A stretch of 64,000 nucleotides of DNA from Auanema rhodensis (GCA_964057225.1 OZ059895.1:13764001-13828000); one strand, 5' to 3'. Counted from the first letter of the stretch, positions 13,401 to 25,117 are shown. Translations and numbers: made by a program. The notes: generated by a model not told the origin, from the sequence alone.

Positions 13401-16382
13401 TAATTATTTATTTTAGTTATAACACAGATGAAGTTCAAATGTCTTGGACTGAAGCTGGAGTTAGCAAAATGAGAGAAAAAATGGAATTGGCTGATTATGA
13501 ATTAGAAAAGATAACAAATATTCGAAATGCAGAGGTAAAATTTGATTTGATTTTATCTTTTATCAGTCCTTTATATTTCTTTTTAAAACTAAATTTGATG
13601 GCTTAATTCACATATACATTTCAGCCGTATCCAGCAGGATTATGGCATGAATTAACCATGATGTTTCATTTCAAACGTCGAGCTGGATGGTATATTCTAC
13701 AAGCATATCTACCAACTTATCTCACTATTTGCATTTGTAGGTTTATTTTTCTTTGAAAAATTTAAAATTCTCAGAAATCAATATGAATGTAATTTACGTT
13801 TTTAAACTTGGAGCTTATTGATACATAGCATTGATTTTTTTGGTTCGTGTTAGTCTTTCTGAAGTTGATCGTCAATCCCTACTAAACCCTTATGATTGGT
13901 CACAAATGGCAGTCTCGTGCTCGGAAAATAAAAAAAAACACAAACCATGTTCAAATCAGGTTCAAAAAAAGAATTCAAGTATTTTCTAGAACTTAAACTA
14001 AAGAAAATAACCTTAAGTTACTGAAATAAAAAAAGTTCTAAGCTCAAAACAAAAAACTTTTCAACCTGAAATCATAACGCAATCAGGTATTCGGACCAAG
14101 TATGCTTTATCAAGAAGACTAATGTCACGCAATGAAAGATTTCTCTTGGGAATAGACAACGGAGTAAGCATAACGAATAAAGATGAAAGATTGATAAGTC
14201 TTGCTTTCTTACTCTCATTCCCAACCTTTACATAAATAATGAAGAAGAAACCCTTTTGTTAAATTTAGCTTATGGGACTACTTTGAGGGATTGTAGGAGA
14301 AGTTAACCCTACATAGAAAAAAAAAGAATACGAATAAATCATGTTCTATAGAGAATTCTTAGAGTTCTTGGAGCAGAATAGTGAAATTCTCTGATTTCAG
14401 CTTGGATTTCTTTTGCACTTGGATCAAAGGCTATTCCAGCCAGGACAATGCTAGGTGTCAACAGCTTATTAGCTATGACATTCCAGTTTGGTAACATTAT
14501 TCGGAATCTACCACGCGTCTCTTATGTGAAGGTGAACGAATTTAAATATTACAACAAGGAGTGAAAGTTTTATTTTCACTACAAAAACATTCAAATATTG
14601 GAATAAATATAATTTGGATCATTTAAGGCAATTGATGTTTGGATGCTATCTTGTATGACTTTTGTTTTTTGCTCATTATTAGAACTTGCTTGGGTTGGAT
14701 ACTTGTCTCGTGAAGATGAGGTATGACAAATATAAATATTTTTAAAGTTTAAACTATTTTTACAGGAACCTTTAACACAAACACCAAATACACCGAGTTC
14801 TGCTCCGCCACTTCCTGCTAAAACGCCGCCACCAAATAGTGGATATCATAGCACTATGAGCACAATGCATAGGTTAGAAACATATTAAACTGATTAGAAA
14901 TCTTATATTGAAGACGAAATAAAACACATTGTGAAGAAGAATCAGCTGCTTTGCTCTCTTTGAGAGATAATGATTACGGCTATATTCCACCTGGTTTTGG
15001 TTTAAATGGTAATCTTGCATCAGCTATGCGTTCACTTGGAGGAAGGTATATAGAACAACCAAATCGTACAACATTCATAAACTTTTCTAGATGTTCATGT
15101 GAACCACATAATCAATCATATTCTGCGGCATTAGATGATCTTCCAGAATCAGGAGGAAGACCTACCGAGAATTGTTCAAGGTAATTCCAAAGTTGTTAAG
15201 CTTATACTAACTACTCCACTAATTCAGACGCCAACGACGTGAACGATTGGCAAAACGTATTGACACTCTCTCTGCCATAATGTTTCCATCGTTGTTTTCT
15301 TTATTCAATATTGCCTATTGGAGTCATTATCTCCGAGACGGTTGAATATAGTATACACATCAACCTTTGTATGTATCATTCATGTATAAGATTGTAGAAC
15401 AAATTTCAATCTTTTCATACGCTCATTAGGCTATTCTCATTTACTATACGGGTTCTTAGTATTAACTACTCAAAGTTATTTTATTGTTTTTTTATAATCA
15501 AATTATACTTTCCATGCTGCCTTTCTAAACTGCCGATCTATCAATATCTGAGAGTATTATAGTTAACTTCATAACGATTGTGCAAATGCTCAGTCTTTTT
15601 GTATTATACATAGATACTAATGGCTCAATCTATCAACGACTTTTCACTTTTTTCTGAGAACAGTCCTACCATAGATATATCCACACATTCAATCTTATTT
15701 ATGATTTTAGGGATACAGTTCGTAGAATAAGGTATTATTCAAAATTCATTCATACTTACCTAATTATTTGTGATTAAACTTTTAAAAAATAAAATAATTT
15801 GTATAAATATTTGTAAACATTAAATGTTTAACTTTATTTATTTATTTATAAAATGGAAATGGAACTAACTTGAATTGCTCGAGGAATATCATTCATTGGC
15901 AATGTTCCTAAAGGAACAAGACGATCAGGGGCAATTTGACATTGAGCATAGATATCATCGTTCACAAATCTTGAAACGATTTCAGTGTCAGCGGGTTTTG
16001 CCTCAAATTTGAAATTTAAAACACAAAAATGAGATTCAAATTACCCAATAACTGAACATTACAGGAACTGTGCTGATACATTGTACATTGCAATGAGCAC
16101 GATCCATATCATATAGACGAACAGTTGTATCAAAACAATTTGGTTCAACAACACTAATTAATAAGAAAATAAAATGAAATTATAAAATGAAATTACCGAA
16201 AAAGCTTTCCATCTTTAATCATTTGTGTTGTTCCATCTTCTTTATGATCTAATCGTACAAATCCACCATATCCAAATTGCTTAAATATAATAAATATTAT
16301 TATAATTCAATAAATTACTTACTTTCTCAAAATCTGGTATATTTTTTGGAAGTATATGAGCATGTATATCAATCTTTCGCAT
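4477..16382 (-). CDS. ACMSD: ACMSD, 2-amino-3-carboxymuconate-6-semialdehyde decarboxylase
   Basis: Exons, transcription order: 16323-16382, 16197-16279, 16045-16153, 15870-16001, then a 10.6 kb intron, 5213-5314, 5051-5147, 4867-5009, 4695-4820, 4477-4650. The spliced product is 341 residues, against 336 in human, with every phase matching. ACMSD is a zinc amidohydrolase that diverts the kynurenine-pathway intermediate ACMS to aminomuconate semialdehyde and away from quinolinate and NAD. The metal and catalytic residues are all visible: DIHAH near the N-terminus, [19 protein letters not shown] and [11 protein letters not shown]. Family blocks [25 protein letters not shown] and MRPDLC-like VRPDLC occur in the right order. 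The two halves are separated by an intron that contains a whole ion-channel gene on the opposite strand. One intron, 5010-5050, is GC-AG. The start ATG begins [12 protein letters not shown] as in human. It lies 438 bases downstream of the potassium-channel stop codon on the same strand. Confidence 0.93.
5010..5050 (-). other. GC-AG intron in ACMSD (41 bases)
   Basis: On the minus strand the exon ends CCATGGCTTGTAG and the intron starts GCAAGG and ends TTTAG. Only a GC donor at this point restores the family sequence WLVGMPSET; the nearby GT would shift the frame. GC-AG introns are a known minor class. Confidence 0.8.
6436..6458. repeat. AAG trinucleotide repeat
   Basis: Seven to eight tandem AAG units about 600 bases upstream of the channel start codon. 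It is followed by a GC-richer stretch to about 6560, the only such patch in this region, so it may mark the channel promoter. That role is a guess from position. Confidence 0.7.
7054..15345 (+). CDS. Cys-loop ligand-gated anion channel (ACC/LGC type)
   Basis: Thirteen exons: 7054-7115, 9496-9601, 10212-10310, 11432-11500, 11552-11756, 13268-13370, 13417-13534, 13625-13736, 14401-14531, 14628-14720, 14766-14872, 14914-15180 and 15228-15345; 529 residues, all phases consistent. Exon 1 encodes a signal peptide. The extracellular domain has [10 protein letters not shown] and a Cys-loop with 13 residues between cysteines (starting GPCLMDL and ending NVTC). Four membrane segments follow: TM1 after RRAGWYI, TM2 after the PAR motif ([17 protein letters not shown]), TM3 at [11 protein letters not shown], and TM4 near the end ([15 protein letters not shown]). 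The PAR motif before TM2 marks an anion pore in this superfamily. [16 protein letters not shown] resembles the nematode ACC/LGC-46 acetylcholine-gated chloride group; the ligand is inferred, not shown. The large cytoplasmic loop is Pro/Ser/Arg rich. Introns 1 (2.4 kb) and 5 (1.5 kb) are long. The entire gene sits inside an ACMSD intron on the opposite strand. Confidence 0.92.
7376..7498. repeat. Purine-rich (GA/A) tract in channel intron 1
   Basis: About 120 bases that are almost all A and G on the plus strand, including GAGAGA and poly-A runs. Minus-strand reading frames here are low-complexity Phe/Ser/Leu stretches and are not considered genes. Confidence 0.7.
8655..8718. repeat. GA/GGA simple repeat
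   Basis: A purine-only tract ending in five or more GGA units and then GA dinucleotides, inside intron 1 of the channel gene. Such tracts can act as GAGA-like regulatory DNA, but nothing here shows that. Confidence 0.7.
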
Positions 16383-16819
16383 ATTGTTAGCTAAATTAAG
16401 ATACTGTAATGTGTAAACAACATCCAATTTTATTATAAATTATAATAAAATGCTTGTTCTTATAACTTTAAATATTTCATTTTTCTATTAATAAACAAAC
16501 CTGCAGAAAATTCACAAATTGCTGACATCGTTCAAACCTGAAAATAATATAAAAATGAAAAACAAAACATCAAATATTGGCAATAAGATATGTGTCTTCA
16601 TTGATCGACATCAGTCTTTTGATGACCTTTTGTGATCAGGTCTGTCAAAAAAACGATGATCGATAAAAAGAAAAATATTGTTAATATATGAATCGTTTAT
16701 ATATAAATCGATTATATAATATGATTTATAAGTTTATAATGTATTTTTTATTTTAATTTAAATACAAATATTTATTAAAATATTTATTAAAAAGAACAAT
16801 TAAGCAAATAAATGAAATA

Positions 16820-19417
16820 TCAGTCATCATCGTCATCTTTTGAACGAAATTTATCAGCAATCCACCTAAAAATTATTAAAATTTTTATATATTCTTTAGT
16901 AAAATACCTCGTCTTATTTTGAACTTGTTCTTGAGCTAAATTGAAGCACATAGCTAGTAAAGCCATACCGAATAAGAGATAAACACTGGTGATTACTAAC
17001 TTTTCTTGAGAATCTTTATCATTTCCAACAGAAGCACCTGGGAAACGATCACCAAACCCTGAACAATCATGTAAAATCTTCGTAGAAAACACAATTCAAT
17101 ATTTCTTTCACAAACGAAATGTTATGTCCCATGACATTGTTTCTAACTAGGGAATATAAGTGAGAAACCAATAGTTTTTCTAACAACATCGCCGATTCCC
17201 TAGAGATGTTCTCGTCAGGACGCAAAAACTTCCGAAAAGAGTGGAATTCTAACGTTATGCATTCATGTGATATTAAGAAAATGAAAACAAAATTACTAAT
17301 ATTATTGTATTTTATATAATTATATATAAATATATTAAAATATATTGAATAATTAATAAAATTCATACCTATTGTTGTTAGAGAAATGTAACAAAAGTAA
17401 AAACTTTCTAAGAATGTCCATCCTTCCCATATTTTGAAAAGAATTGTACCTGAAATTCAATAAATAGTTTAAGAAGTGTTGTTTAAGATAAATACAAACC
17501 TGCTATTAGATAAGCAAACATAGTAAAGACAACTAAAGAAAGTGGAACAGTTATCTTATCCAATTGAGCTTGTGCTGTTTCTCGGACTTCTAATTGTTCC
17601 ATTTCAACTCTAGCTGTTAATAGATCTTCCACATCTGGACCACCTGGAAATTCAAAATCTCATTCTTAAAAATAAATAAATTAAGTACCAATGCCTAAAG
17701 AATCTATTGAGCTATCAGCTTTTACACGATGTCCACGTGTCAAACGAGATACTAAAGAGTTTGCTCTTCGAATTTTTGCAGCCTAAGAATGATAATTTAA
17801 GCTTTTCTTTGAACTTCAAAACCAACTTTTCTTTTTTTATGCCATAATATCAAACGATACTTCAAACGAATTGATTGAGCAAACATAAATCTAAATTCAA
17901 ATTCATTAGTTTCTTTGCTAAATTGAACGAATATTTAGTTGCCTGAAAATTTTAGCCATAACATCTCCGATGTTTGTTAAGAAGAGAAGCATAAGAGGGA
18001 TTCCAATTATAGCATAAAGCATAGTTAATGTTTTCCCAATATATGTTTTAGCAGCAGTATTTCCATATCCTTAAAGTACTGTATATATTTCTAAAATGTC
18101 AATGTTATTACCAATAGTTGTAATAACTGTTAAGGAATACAGAAAAGCTCCTGTAAAAGTCCATTGAGCTGCTTGTTTAAACTCTTTTCCATCATATCCA
18201 CGTCTAATAGCAGACATACATACTTTTTGAAACTTTTTAACCTTTAAACATCAAAATAAATAATTAATTTAATTATTATTTTAAATTTACTTCAACATAT
18301 ACAGCATTCTTCCATTGTTGTTCATCCAAACGGTTCACACGGAAAGTAGTATTCCAGACAACAGCAACAGCTCGTTCTCGAGCTGAAGTTACTTCAGATT
18401 GAATCTGAATCAGAAACACTATGTAAACGTCACATATTTAAATAAAAATAATAAAATATATTTAGTAACAACATAACAAGATATTGCTAACCTGTTCTTC
18501 ATGAGGTCCTTCAACAGCTTGAAATATCACTGCCCCTAATAATGCATAGCCAACCACCTAAAAACAACAATCTTTTAAAAGTTTTAGGAAAAAACATTTG
18601 TTTCTGATTTTGAATTTTTATCAAAAATCCCAGTAGATTCATGACATAAACTGAAATGGGGTGTAGAGAAGGATATCATGCGAATCGATGTCATGCTAAA
18701 GTCTATTTCTCTATAGGGAAAAGGCTTTGCTGTGTAACTATGACGTTTCGGGAGATGAAGCATTTGCCATTTTGGGACTTCCGATGACAAGTACTCACAG
18801 ATTCTCTTTTATCTTTTCTTTCGGCCAACAAGCCAAAGTGACTTACGAAAAACATTGAGATCTCAAATACATCACCCGATTTCGAAAAGATTTCCTTCTT
18901 CTGATTTGAAAAGTTACTGGTTATACGTATGGATATCTGTATCAAACAAACTCCTAGCACTCTCAACCTTGTTCTTTTACTAATTATATTGAAATATAAC
19001 TAACCAAAGCACACAATCCGATATGAGAGAAAAAAAAGGCGATTATTTTCTTTACAAGGTTTACAACTCTTGTGACCTTCGAGCGACGGTGGCGTCTACC
19101 CATGATTACGTAGTGGTAGAAGCCAAATGTTTGGTAAACTCACATAACCAACAATCTATAAAGCAGATTATGAAAAATGAAAAATTTTGAGAATAATCTA
19201 AGAGATTTATTCAGAAAAATCTTAAAAAGATGTTCTATGAAATATAGACTACTCGAAAGTTTGTTTCACTAATCGAAATGAGAAAAACCTAAGAAACAAC
19301 AAAAGTTTTCAATAATGGACGTGCTATCGTTCGAAGTGTGTTTTTCGGAAGAAAAGCTTTCTTTACATGCTCAAAATGGGCGGATCCTTCTCCATGAGTC
19401 TGTATTGGTTCTGACAT
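16820..19417 (-). CDS. TWK-type two-pore-domain potassium channel
   Basis: Eleven coding exons, transcription order: 19298-19417, 18492-18557, 18291-18404, 18112-18241, 17943-18069, 17827-17890, 17689-17782, 17500-17643, 17369-17449, 16908-17058, 16820-16865; 378 residues, phases consistent. It has the K2P plan: TM1 (VVGYALLGAVIFQAVEG), an extracellular cap, pore 1 filter TTIGYGN, TM2 with AIIGIPLMLLFL, TM3 (PLSLVVFTMFAYLIAG), pore 2 filter TTIGFGD, TM4 (YLLFGMALLAMCF) and a short basic/acidic tail ending KDDDD. These channels carry background potassium current in excitable cells. The intron 17891-17942 is GC-AG. A second first exon at 19005-19103 can replace exon 1. It is transcribed toward ACMSD and is divergent from the merlin gene. 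I cannot assign a particular TWK orthologue. Confidence 0.92.
17891..17942 (-). other. GC-AG intron in the TWK gene (52 bases)
   Basis: The minus-strand exon ends AAAATTTTCAG and the intron begins GCAACT, ending AATTTAG. No GT donor is available between the TM2 exon and the next one, and the GC donor keeps the frame (AKIFR-FMFAQ). This is the second GC-AG intron in the window. Confidence 0.75.
19005..19103 (-). CDS. Alternative first coding exon of the TWK channel
   Basis: A minus-strand ATG at 19101-19103 opens 33 codons ending at a GTTAGT donor in phase 0, the same phase as exon 1 (19298-19417). The peptide is very basic at first (MGRRHRRSKVTR) and then hydrophobic, ending FFSHIGLCAL. Joined to the common exon it reads HIGLCAL-VVGYALLGAVIF, which makes a complete TM1; LP/H-HVGL-type starts to TM1 are usual in nematode TWK channels. 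The upstream exon instead gives LLKTFV-VVGYALLG. The two exons are therefore mutually exclusive N-termini, presumably from two promoters. This is inferred from sequence only. Confidence 0.65.
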
Positions 19418-20623
19418 CAATCCACATGAGGAAAAAGAAGAAAACGCAGAATGGATGAAGTTGGGAGGAATCGGCTAGTACATCAGCAAGCCATTTGAAT
19501 CTCATCTCTTTCCTTCTTCTGTTCCGCTGTTTCGAGCTTTCCTCCGCTGCCTCATCACAGCCTTATGCTCTCTCCGACTAACAATAAGTTCAATGGCCGA
19601 ATTTAGGAGAAGATAGAACATATAAAAAGAATGAAATTAACGACAGTAGAAATGTGCGTTCTTAGTTTATGCATATTATACTTACAAACTTTCATAGAAA
19701 TATTTAGATTTTGATTCTTTAGGAACATTTTAGGGAACTTTGAAATCTTAGGCAAATGCAATAACTCACTGAAGAGATAACTCAAGGTTAATTATAGCAT
19801 ATTATTAGATTATTTCCTTCCAGTTTATATGCAAAAACTGATATATGTACTTATAATGTTTTATGTAGAAACTTCATGAGCTGACTAATAGATTATTTCC
19901 TTTTTTTCAAATTAAAGTATAGTTTTCAGATGCTTTAGAAAACATATTCTTACAAGATAACATTGTTCGAGAGAGATCTATTGAGTAAATTAGTTAATAT
20001 CCAAACTGCAATCACTCAGAGGTATATACAAGAGTGGTCACTTGATGTTCAGCAGTGTACACTTACATTTGCTTAATGCAACTGCATTTCAGCTTATGAA
20101 TGGACGAACGAAAGCAAATAAGTTTAATTTATCTTTGACTGACCTGTCATTAAAATACTAACCTAGTCACAAGTTTCCTAATAATTTTAACTTAAAACTA
20201 ACTGATTGTCATTGTAATTGGTTATTCAAACATTTGTTTTTGAATATTGATATATCAATTAGTCATATTTCCTTATAATATACCTATTATTTTAGATATA
20301 AAAATTAAAAAATCGCAAATAGTTTAAAATGAATAATTAATTTGAATTTAATTACATTTAATTTAATTTACTTTTCGATATTGCTTTTGTTATAACTATT
20401 ATAACAATATATCATCGATAAGATATCTATGTATATTCCTGCCTTAGTGAACTTGACAATCCTGTTGTACGCAATCAATAAATTAATTCTCCAAGGTGTA
20501 CGTAACAATAAAATATTTGTACAGTGATTGTATCTTTTGTTGACTTTATTTATTTATTTATTTATTTTAATTTATGTAATTATTTTGTTTTTTTTTAGTT
20601 ATGGTTCTATTTCGATAAGTATT
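19418..20623. promoter_or_regulatory. Divergent intergenic region between TWK and merlin genes
   Basis: About 1.2 kb of AT-rich DNA between divergent start codons. It contains no exon that I can support. A splice-acceptor-like run of T followed by AG ends at about 20598, 25 bases before the merlin ATG, and looks like a spliced-leader acceptor. Confidence 0.4.
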
Positions 20624-23369
20624 ATGAGTATGGGGTTACTCTGGGGCTCAAGTAATAAGTTGATCCATGCGAAGGTTACAACAATGGACGCTGATCTGGA
20701 CAAAATAGCCATTGAAGTTAGTTTTCGTCGATTATAGTTACAGTTCTGCTTCATATTTACATATAAAATTTTCTCCAGAGTAATTGGACTGGGAGACATC
20801 TTTTTGATGCAGTTTGTCGTATAATTGGTTTGCGTGAAATTTGGTTTTTTGGATTACAATTCACAAATAAGAAAAATATACCATGCTGGTTGCAAATGGA
20901 TAAACTGGTATTCTATTTTAAGAGTTCTTAAATAATTATATTACTTTACAGATATTGAAGCAAGATGTGCCTCGATCTGATGGCGGCACTTATCAGTTTC
21001 TCTTTTTAGTCAAGTTTTTCCCAGAGGAAGTTGAAGAGGAACTTATTCAAGTTGATTCTTTAATCATTTATTTTGCTAAGTTTTAGTATTTAAGGATTTA
21101 ACTAGGCATTTGTTTTTTGTTCAAATCAAGCAATCAATTTTATCAATGCAGTTATATTGTTCACCTGAAGCTTCAGTTCTTCTAGCTAGCTATGCTGTTC
21201 AGGCTATAGTAATCATAATCTAAAAATCTAACTCTTTATTTTATCACTTTAGCATGGAGACTGTTCTGACGAAGTTTGCAATTTGGATTTAGAAAGATTG
21301 CTTCCAAAAAGAGTAATTGACCAATATGATATGAGTCCGGATATGTGGAAAGAGCGAATTAAAAGATGGTGGATGAATAATCACGGTCAATCCAAGTAAG
21401 CATTTTATGTTAATTCTTTTATGATTTCCTATCTACTTTCAAATTTAATGAGTATTATTATATTATACGAAATGTTTGTAATTTTGTTTTGAATTACCCT
21501 GTTACTTCTATTCCGTATTTTGTAGAGAAGAAGCCGAAATGGAATATTTACGTGTTGCTCAAGATTTAGAAATGTATGGAGTTTTATTCTATCCTATATG
21601 CGTATGTTCACTGACTCTTATCTAAAAACTTGATATGTGATTTAGAATAAGAAAGAAACTGATTTACATCTTGGAATTTCTGCACAAGGTCTTGGTATAT
21701 ATAAAGGTAGCAATAGAATAACCCCACGTCCATTTTTCTCTTGGAGTGAGATCAAAAACATATCATTCAGAAGAGGAAGAGTTAGTGTCTGTTTCTTCAA
21801 TTTGTTTTATCATCTTCTTCAGTTTGTAATGAAAACTATGGATAACTCTACAATAAAATTTCGAGCTCAAGATAAGTCGATTAATCCTAGTATTTTGGAC
21901 TTATGTATGGGAACTCACAACTTGTATCTTCGTAGAAGAAAGCCAGACACTTTAGAAGTACTGTTTCTGCTCTCTTGTCTTTTAACGATATTTGCTTTGT
22001 AGGTACAACAAATGAAAGCTCAGGCTAAAGAAGAACGGGCTCGGCGGCAACAAGATGCTGCTAGGCTTGCTAGAGAACGAGAAGATCGTGTTCAAGCTGA
22101 AACAGAGAGAAATGAACTACGTGCGGAAGTTGAACGTATTAATGCAGAATTAATGGAAGTCAGGGTACGGTTAATCATGAAAAAGTGGTGCCTATAGCTA
22201 TATTGAAGGAGTCTGTGCGACGATCAGACGAAACTGCGAAGTTATTAGCAGAGAAAGCTCGAACAACTGAACAAGAAAACTTGTCACTAGCTAAGAAGGC
22301 AAGTGAAGCTGAAGCAGAGTGTCATCGTGCTAATATGGCTCACATAAAGGTAAAATATATTGATTGATGGACTGTTTCTGAAGAATTATTTAGTCGGAAG
22401 AAGCGTTAATGCGAATGGAGAGAAAGGCACGAGAAGCTGAACTTTATGCTCAGAGGATTTCAATGTCATTAGCTGATGTAAATGGTGACAGGAAACAAGC
22501 ATATGGACACAGTTTCAATGAACAAAACGTATAATGCTATTGAATTCCTTATGTTATCTAAATAATTTTCCAGATGTGGCCAATGGCCGGGATTCAATCA
22601 GCTGTTTCTCATCATCAATTAATGACGTCTTCTATTACTGATACCGAACCTCGACCAATGTCTGCGCTTCCTTTCCGCAATTCTTCAATGTTTTTTGTTG
22701 GGAATGCTGCAAATCAAGTATGCATATTATATGTAACTATTTTATTTATTTCATTTCTAACAGTATATACCAAAATCTCCTGACCCGTCTGTTAATCAAC
22801 TCGTAGATATCCAGAATATGAAGCATGAAGTAGAAAAATCAAGGTTTGCTGCGCTTTATATAAAAATATAACAACACACTCATGTTCTAGAAAAGAGTTT
22901 TCTGAGCGTTCGCGACTTTTTAAAGAAAAATTAGCAGGATTTCGAACAGAAATTGATGCATTGAAAAGAGAAGATCGTCAAACTGAAAATGATCTAGCAC
23001 ATGCACGAAATGTGCAAAATGGTTTCGATAAGTTGACTACACTTCGCATGGTAAGTATTCTCAATTTTTCTTATTTTATAATTTTACTTATAAATTTTTT
23101 TTGTTAAAAGTTTGTAAGTTTAAAAGTTCGAGTTTTTAGTCTAAGAGTACGAGCTCACTAGAGCTATTCTTTCATGATATTAAGGGTAAGTTTTCTAAGT
23201 GTTGCGTGACTCTCTTGATAATAAGATTTGTTTTTTTTTTCTCACTTGTGCTGTTTTTTTGTATGTATTAGACTTATTATAATGGTTTTTTACTGATGTT
23301 TCATATTATTTTTTTCAGAGTGCCCGAGGAACACCTCGTCAACGTGGAGAAATTTTTGATGGTTTATAA
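20624..23369 (+). CDS. nfm-1: Merlin (NF2) FERM-domain tumour-suppressor homologue
   Basis: Fifteen exons: 20624-20716, 20779-20907, 20952-21050, 21095-21208, 21253-21395, 21526-21601, 21646-21780, 21823-21957, 22003-22164, 22209-22349, 22394-22528, 22574-22717, 22764-22843, 22891-23050 and 23319-23369; 598 residues, nearly the same as human merlin (595). The FERM domain is complete: [49 protein letters not shown] and [21 protein letters not shown] align with merlin block by block. A long Arg/Glu/Ala coiled coil follows, then a linker, then a C-terminal domain ending GEIFDGL. It lacks the ERM actin-binding end, as expected for merlin. Merlin works at the cell cortex upstream of Hippo signalling. 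An acceptor-like TTTTTTTTAG lies shortly before the ATG. The next gene on the same strand starts 392 bases downstream. Confidence 0.94.
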
Positions 23370-23761
23370 TTTATTTATGTCTGATATGTACTATCATCTA
23401 TATTTACTATGTAAAAAAAACTCATATTGTAGATATTTGTATTTCTTACTGTGATTACATTTTGCCTTATTTGTATTTTGTGCCTTCGAAATTTTATTTT
23501 TTATTCACATCACAAGCTGCATATCTTCTGCCTTTCGCCTTAGTGTTGCCTTAAAGGTGCTCAGTTACTAGGAAATCTCCTAATCTATTGTATAATAATA
23601 AGCATTTATTTTAAAAATTTATTACATTAAATATTTTTTTATTTTTCGATATTTTTCATTTATATGTTGGCTATAATTCCGAATCATATGCTTCTTAGCC
23701 GTTTAAAGCTATTTTATAAAGAACATTAAAAAAAAAGAATTCTAATATTTTAGCTGATCTC

Positions 23762-24716
23762 ATGGATGCTGACTTACCACAAATACCAGTATCGGAATAT
23801 CCACTAAGTGATCCTCAAGTATGAATTAAGATGTTGAGTATGATATGAGCAAATTCTTGTTAAGGATTTTTATAAGATTGAAGATGAATTTGCTAAACAA
23901 TCAACACACGCTCAATTCGAAAGTGATTTTTTGAAAGAATCAGAAATTGTGAGGAAAGCTTTAGATGATATTGTGAATGGAAGTACAGAGGTTTGCTACA
24001 ATTATTTTTCCTGAAGATCACTGAATATTTAGCCGTTGAGTGAAGATCTTTATATCAGAATTTCCAAAATGAGGAGGATTGGACGTTTAGCACAATATGC
24101 TACAGCTCTTAACAAAAGTGAAGTATCTAATAGATTGCAACAAGTATGATGTTGTATTTTATCAATTGTTATTTTAATTGTTTTAGGCTGAAGCTCAATA
24201 CCTTCAATTACAGAACGTCAACAGTGAGATACAACATTTGCAGAAAGAAATATCAAGATGTCTCCAATTTAGGTTGTTTCGATTGTGTTTCCATAATTTT
24301 ACTATTTTGTTGTAGAGCGGGTGATGACAACATTGACTTGGTCAATGAAGATGAGTTTTATTCAAATGCTCCTGAATCTATTTCGAATGCAGAAGTAACT
24401 AAAACTGATGAACACGCGAAGCATCTAGCTCGTTTAAGTTACGAATTGCAACAACGAAAACAGTAATTATAGTTTCGATGATTCCTAATTCAATGTCACG
24501 GTTGTAGGCTTATGGGTACCTTAGAAGAACAGGAAGGTCGTAGAAGTGTCCTTATCAGTGATATTAACGGCAAGGAACAACGTCTGAAAAGCCTTCGCCC
24601 GAAGATCGAGAACTTGATTGCGGTTGGCATTTCGACAAATCAATATTCATTACTATTTCTTTCAGGCTGCCAAGCCCGTACAAGATGTATTAGACCTTGG
24701 TGCTGAGCCTGGATAA
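23762..24716 (+). CDS. thoc-5: Short THOC5-like THO complex subunit
   Basis: Seven exons: 23762-23818, 23865-23990, 24033-24143, 24187-24272, 24316-24462, 24508-24622 and 24666-24716; 230 residues, phases consistent. It matches the N-terminal third of THOC5: YLQLQNVNSEIQHLQKEI, then IDLVNEDEFYSNAPESIS, AKHLARLSYELQQRKQL, and an ending at IAAAKPVQDVLDL (THOC5: MQASLPVQEYLF). THOC5 is part of the THO/TREX complex that couples nuclear transcription to mRNA export. The family in animals is usually 600-700 residues; here the frame stops right after the coiled coil, and I see no continuation before the glutaredoxin gene. The start ATG follows an acceptor-like ATATTTTAG by eight bases. Spacing to the merlin and glutaredoxin genes (about 400 bases each) suggests a common transcription unit. 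Confidence 0.85.
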
Positions 24717-25117
24717 GTATTACATTGAATATCGCTGTTATAATTACATAAAAACTACTGTTATCTGTTATATTTTGGGTCTTGTTTTTTATAAGAATTA
24801 TTCTTATAACTTTGATCCAGTTATTTTCTCATAAATTATTAATACATTAGATTGTATACATAATTCGTATCCAACGAATTAACCTCCAACTCAAATTGGT
24901 TATGATATCCATTTTTTTAAATTTCAGAAACAAACCGATTTGTATAGTATCTTTTTCCTATTTTGAGAAGATAAAATAAATTTTGAACTGATTTCACATA
25001 TTTTTCCTGAATGTTCAACGAGAAGACGTATATTCATAATAGCATTGAAATAAGTTCAAAACTTGCAATACTTTTAGTTTTTTCAAGTTCAACGTTTATT
25101 TATTTTTTTTAGTGATT

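Larger units (their letters stand above)
5315..15869 (-). other. 10.6 kb ACMSD intron hosting a nested antisense gene
   Basis: The minus-strand donor (CAA followed by GTTAGT) is at 15869 and the acceptor (TTTAG before GAACTGCGG) at 5315. Both flanking exons are in phase 0 and joining them gives [16 protein letters not shown], as in the ACMSD family. The whole ligand-gated channel gene (7054-15345, plus strand) lies inside. Outside that gene, 5315-7053 holds only AT-rich DNA, a short AAG repeat and a GC-richer patch near 6460-6560. Confidence 0.9.
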
